From Tissierellia bacterium (GTDB lineage Bacteria; Bacillota; Clostridia; Tissierellales; Tepidimicrobiaceae), in assembly GCA_012518745.1 (NCBI GenBank), contig JAAYRM010000070.1, positions 1-17,050 of the forward strand: a stretch of DNA of 17,050 bases, in the 5' to 3' direction. Under the pieces are notes generated by a model that worked only from the letters and a program-made list of their open reading frames with translations, was not told the DNA's origin and did not search any database. Shown in pieces: positions 15,801 to 17,050 of this stretch. Numbering within the stretch: position 1 is the first letter of the stretch; each line of letters opens with the position of its first letter. The position numbers and the translations under genes are program-made.

Positions 15801-16360
15801 ATATATTGGTATTCGACACCGAGGTCTATTCGAATACTGGCGGTCAGGCCTCCAAGGCCACACCTACCGGGTCAGCTGCCAAATTTGCTTATTCGGGGAA
15901 GGAGCTCAAGAAAAAAGATCTAGGTCTTATGGCTATAACCTATGGATATGTATATGTAGCGCAGATAGCCTTGGGAGCGAATATGAACCATACCATAAGA
16001 ACTATATTGGAGGCCGAATCCTATCCCGGGCCATCCCTCATAATTGCATATTCACCCTGCGTAAGCCATGGAATACGGGTTGGCATGGGAAGGACGGTGG
16101 CTCAGGAAAAGAAAGCAGTAGAATCGGGATACTGGCATCTATATAGATATGATCCAAGGCTGAAGGATGAGGATAAAAACCCGTTTATACTGGATTCAAA
16201 GGAGCCCAAGGAGTCCTTTAGGGATTTTATAATGGGTGAGATAAGGTATTCGCAGATACAACATACCTTTCCAGATAGGGCGGATGAACTATATAGAAGA
16301 GCGGAAGAAGATGCTAGGGAAAGATATAATATATATAGGAGCCTATCGGAGATGAAATAA
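12830..16360 (+). CDS. nifJ: pyruvate:ferredoxin (flavodoxin) oxidoreductase, single-chain
   Basis: Central anaerobic enzyme that oxidises pyruvate with CoA to acetyl-CoA, CO2 and reduced ferredoxin, and can run in reverse as pyruvate synthase. The start is ATG 12830, seven bases after GGAGG (12819-12823), giving 1,176 residues; an in-frame ATG at 12809 has no such site. N-terminal TPP/pyruvate domain: YPITPSSP (28-35) with T31, E64 and R114, the same positions as recalled for the Desulfovibrio africanus enzyme. The two-cluster ferredoxin insert has C691, C694, C697, C701 and C747, C750, C753, C757. The third [4Fe-4S] ligands are C815, C818, C843 and C1077. The TPP-Mg motif GDGWAYDIG is at 968-976, followed by NTGGQ. 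All cofactor ligands are intact and the single-chain length is normal (1,170-1,230). It is monocistronic, bounded by terminators on both sides. Confidence 0.97.
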   Translation: MTRKMRTMDGNEAAAYISYAFTDVAAIYPITPSSPMAELVDAWASTGNKNIFGQEVKVVEMQSEAGAAATVHGSLQGGALTTTYTSSQGLLLMIPNMYKMAGELLPAVFHVSARAIATHALSIFGDHQDVMATRQTGFAMLSSNSVQEAMDLAAIAHLAAIRGRVPFMHFFDGFRTSHEIQKVEVIEYDDLKELVDFEAIDEFRDRSLNPERPVLRGTAQNPDIYFQGREVANPYYDRIPNIVEGYMDRINEITGQNYGLFNYYGHEEAENIIVAMGSVCETIEEVVDYLNRTGEKVGLIKVRLYRPFSRKHFLDILPKTVKNIAVLDRTKEPGSLGEPLYQDVKTLFYDMDAKPLVVGGRYGLGLKDTTPAQIIAVFRNLEESNPKDGFTIGIIDDVSNTSLELNEQIDTSPKDNIQCKFWGLGSDGTVGANKMAIRIIGDNTPLYAQGYFSYDSKKSGGTTVSHLRFGKAPIKSTYLVYDADFISCHNRSYIYHYDILKGIKDGGTFVLNCPWDQDELNENLPGSLKQYIKEHDINFYVIDAAGIAQDIGLGSRINMIMQTAFFKLMDVIPVEDAIRYLKEFVRTTYGQKGGDIVELNNRAIDMGVEGLIEVDTTLLQEDESRYHMDEPTRYEPDFIRDIQRPMARLDGDELPTSAFVGIEDGTFPLGISAYEKRGIAVMIPEWKIENCIQCNQCSYVCPHAVIRPFLLDEAEIDDAPETFETKKAVGRGLDGMGYRIQVSPLDCTGCGNCADICPAKEKALVMVDAEQEIENQRDNWEYAANNISYKDDLMPKTTLKGSQFAKPLLEFHGACAGCGEPAYLILATQLFGDRMMIANATGCSSIWGASAPSITYTKTHDGKGPSWGNSLFEDNAEYGLGMHLAVEQIRQKIKDLMKEGIESSISNGMTQLFEEWIEHMDDGEESKEVSKRLLKMLEDERYDDERIVREILKRRDYLVKKSIWIVGGDGWAYDIGYGGLDHVLASGEDVNILVFDTEVYSNTGGQASKATPTGSAAKFAYSGKELKKKDLGLMAITYGYVYVAQIALGANMNHTIRTILEAESYPGPSLIIAYSPCVSHGIRVGMGRTVAQEKKAVESGYWHLYRYDPRLKDEDKNPFILDSKEPKESFRDFIMGEIRYSQIQHTFPDRADELYRRAEEDARERYNIYRSLSEMK

Positions 16361-16392
16361 AAATAGGAGTAGAATTTTCTACTCCTATTTTT
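16359..16392. terminator. bidirectional terminator between nifJ and the converging small gene
   Basis: Perfect 15-bp stem (16359-16373 with 16378-16392), loop ATTT. It has an A5 run on the left and T5 on the right, so each strand ends in a U tract. It overlaps the nifJ stop codon on one side and the stop codon of the minus-strand gene (16385-16387) on the other. Confidence 0.92.
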
Positions 16393-16561
16393 GGTTCTCC
16401 TCAATCCATTCCTTTGCCCTTATAACTCCCTCTAGCGTTGGTATAGGAACCTGGGAATCGGGCTGTAATTCTTCAATATCATAATATGCAGCATGCCTTT
16501 GGTTTTCAATCGGCACCGATATATTTTTTCGTCTAGGTTTATCGTCTACATTATCTTTCAT
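16385..16561 (-). CDS. small DUF3787-like protein, 58 residues
   Basis: A 58-residue soluble, charged protein without signal peptide, encoded convergently to nifJ. The C-terminal half contains HAAYYDIEELQPDSQV then PIPT and AKEWIEENQK. This resembles the short Clostridia family DUF3787, which I recall as including a reported Clostridioides difficile spore-surface protein; that assignment is from memory. The ATG at 16561 follows AGGAGG (16570-16575 on the plus strand). It is clearly related to the next minus-strand gene: both have YY-x-I, then V-x-IPT exactly ten residues after that isoleucine, then AK-x-W near the end. Only about 30 bases separate the two, so they are probably cotranscribed from the promoter region upstream of the second gene. 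Function unknown. Confidence 0.75.
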   Translation of the reverse strand: MKDNVDDKPRRKNISVPIENQRHAAYYDIEELQPDSQVPIPTLEGVIRAKEWIEENQK

Positions 16562-16591
16562 GGTTAAAACCTCCTGGTAGTACTCTTAAAA

Positions 16592-16801
16592 TTACTTCCT
16601 ATTGATGTCGTCTACCCATCTCTTGGCTTCCATAATCGAATCCTCAGTTGGGATTGCAACCTTGGTGCCCGCTAATCTACTCTTAATCCTGTAATATATA
16701 TCCGTATTGGTATGCTGAATACTAGGCTCCATATGATGGTGGTAGATCCTATAAGGATTTGGATTAGAAATTTTTCTTACTAAAATATTATCCCTATTCA
16801 T
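16592..16801 (-). CDS. small DUF3787-like protein, 69 residues
   Basis: A 69-residue paralogue of the adjacent minus-strand protein. The ATG complementary to 16799-16801 is chosen because AGGAGG (16809-16814, plus coordinates) lies seven bases upstream; an in-frame ATG 33 bases earlier would put this site inside the gene. The N-terminal half is basic and polar with a HHH run (about residues 21-23). The C-terminal half, IYYRIKSRLAGTKVAIPT then AKRWVDDINRK, carries the shared YY-x-I, V-x-IPT and AK-x-W signature. No signal peptide or membrane segment is seen. It is the first gene of the minus-strand pair and is divergent from the HD-domain gene. If the DUF3787 relation holds, a spore-associated role is possible. 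I cannot assign a function. Confidence 0.75.
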   Translation of the reverse strand: MNRDNILVRKISNPNPYRIYHHHMEPSIQHTNTDIYYRIKSRLAGTKVAIPTEDSIMEAKRWVDDINRK

Positions 16802-16915
16802 GATTGTTCCTCCTTTAGGATAATATATACCCAATAAATAATAAAAGGCACAACAATTATGTTACACTAATAGGAAATAGGGGATATTTAATAATAATAT
16901 CGATGAGGTGATTAT
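16802..16915. promoter_or_regulatory. divergent intergenic region, promoters for both directions expected
   Basis: This 114-base AT-rich gap separates the minus-strand DUF3787-like pair from the plus-strand HD gene, so it must hold promoters both ways. On the plus strand TGTTACACT (16860-16868) resembles an extended -10, without a good -35. On the minus strand TTGTGC and TATATA lie 18 bases apart. Neither is convincing. Confidence 0.4.
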
Positions 16916-17050
16916 TTGAAGGATGAAAGGTTAATCAAGGATATAGAGTTTATAGTGGAGTTGGATAAGATGAAATCCATATCGAGACAGACCACGCTCA
17001 TAGATAGTGATAGAAGGGAAAACGATGCGGAGCATTCCTGGCATATCTCG
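16916..17050 (+). CDS. HD-domain phosphohydrolase (YfbR-like), N-terminal fragment
   Basis: The first 45 residues of a gene that runs off the window. It starts at TTG 16916, five bases after AGGTG (16906-16910); no ATG is suitably placed. The segment IEFIVELDKMKSISRQT followed by TLIDSDRRENDAEHSWHIS is typical of HD_3-type hydrolases, a group that includes 5'-deoxynucleotidase YfbR-like enzymes. In it the arginine-glutamate-asparagine stretch precedes the first metal-binding histidine (AEHSWH; H at residue 40). The HD dyad itself and the rest of the domain lie beyond the end. The likely role is nucleotide or phosphoester hydrolysis, but the substrate cannot be told from this fragment. Confidence 0.8.
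   Translation, partial: MKDERLIKDIEFIVELDKMKSISRQTTLIDSDRRENDAEHSWHIS

Overview
The window looks like chromosomal DNA from a low-GC, anaerobic, probably spore-forming Firmicute of the Clostridia/Tissierellia type. This is inferred from the strong use of ATA (Ile) and AGG/AGA (Arg) codons, GGAGG/GGGGG ribosome binding sites, pyruvate:ferredoxin oxidoreductase, a YhaO/YhaN pair, and small proteins resembling sporulation or spore-surface families. No rRNA, tRNA, CRISPR array, insertion sequence, integrase or phage gene is visible. Coding density is high and no gap exceeds about 170 bases.

Layout. (1) 3-2849: the 3' five-sixths of a pyruvate carboxylase, closed by a strong hairpin terminator. 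(2) 3020-3964: a monocistronic-looking HExxH putative zinc peptidase of unknown role. (3) 4021-9641: a probable five-gene transcription unit of a YhaO-like SbcD/Mre11-type nuclease, a YhaN-like SbcC/Rad50-type ATPase with a membrane hairpin in the middle of its coiled coil, a second calcineurin-like phosphoesterase, glucosamine-6-phosphate deaminase (nagB) and a CYTH-domain phosphohydrolase/cyclase, ending in a GC-rich hairpin. (4) 9750-10211: two tiny, very hydrophobic proteins of 64 and 66 residues. The second contains a doubled membrane segment, and both are preceded by sequences resembling mother-cell sporulation promoters. (5) 10324-12687: phosphoenolpyruvate synthase with a near-consensus extended -10 promoter and its own terminator. 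(6) 12830-16360: full-length pyruvate:ferredoxin oxidoreductase with a long inverted repeat just upstream, ending in a bidirectional terminator. (7) 16385-16801, minus strand: two paralogous small proteins of the DUF3787-like type. (8) 16916 to the end, plus strand: the N-terminus of an HD-domain phosphohydrolase.

Three large enzymes meet at pyruvate. PFOR interconverts acetyl-CoA and pyruvate, PEP synthase takes pyruvate to PEP, and pyruvate carboxylase takes it to oxaloacetate. Together they would feed gluconeogenesis and anaplerosis in an anaerobe. They appear to be separate transcription units, divided by terminators and unrelated genes. The parts most worth a second look are the membrane-anchored Rad50-like system with its metabolic companions, the tandem-repeat microprotein, the DUF3787-like pair and the inverted repeat ahead of nifJ.
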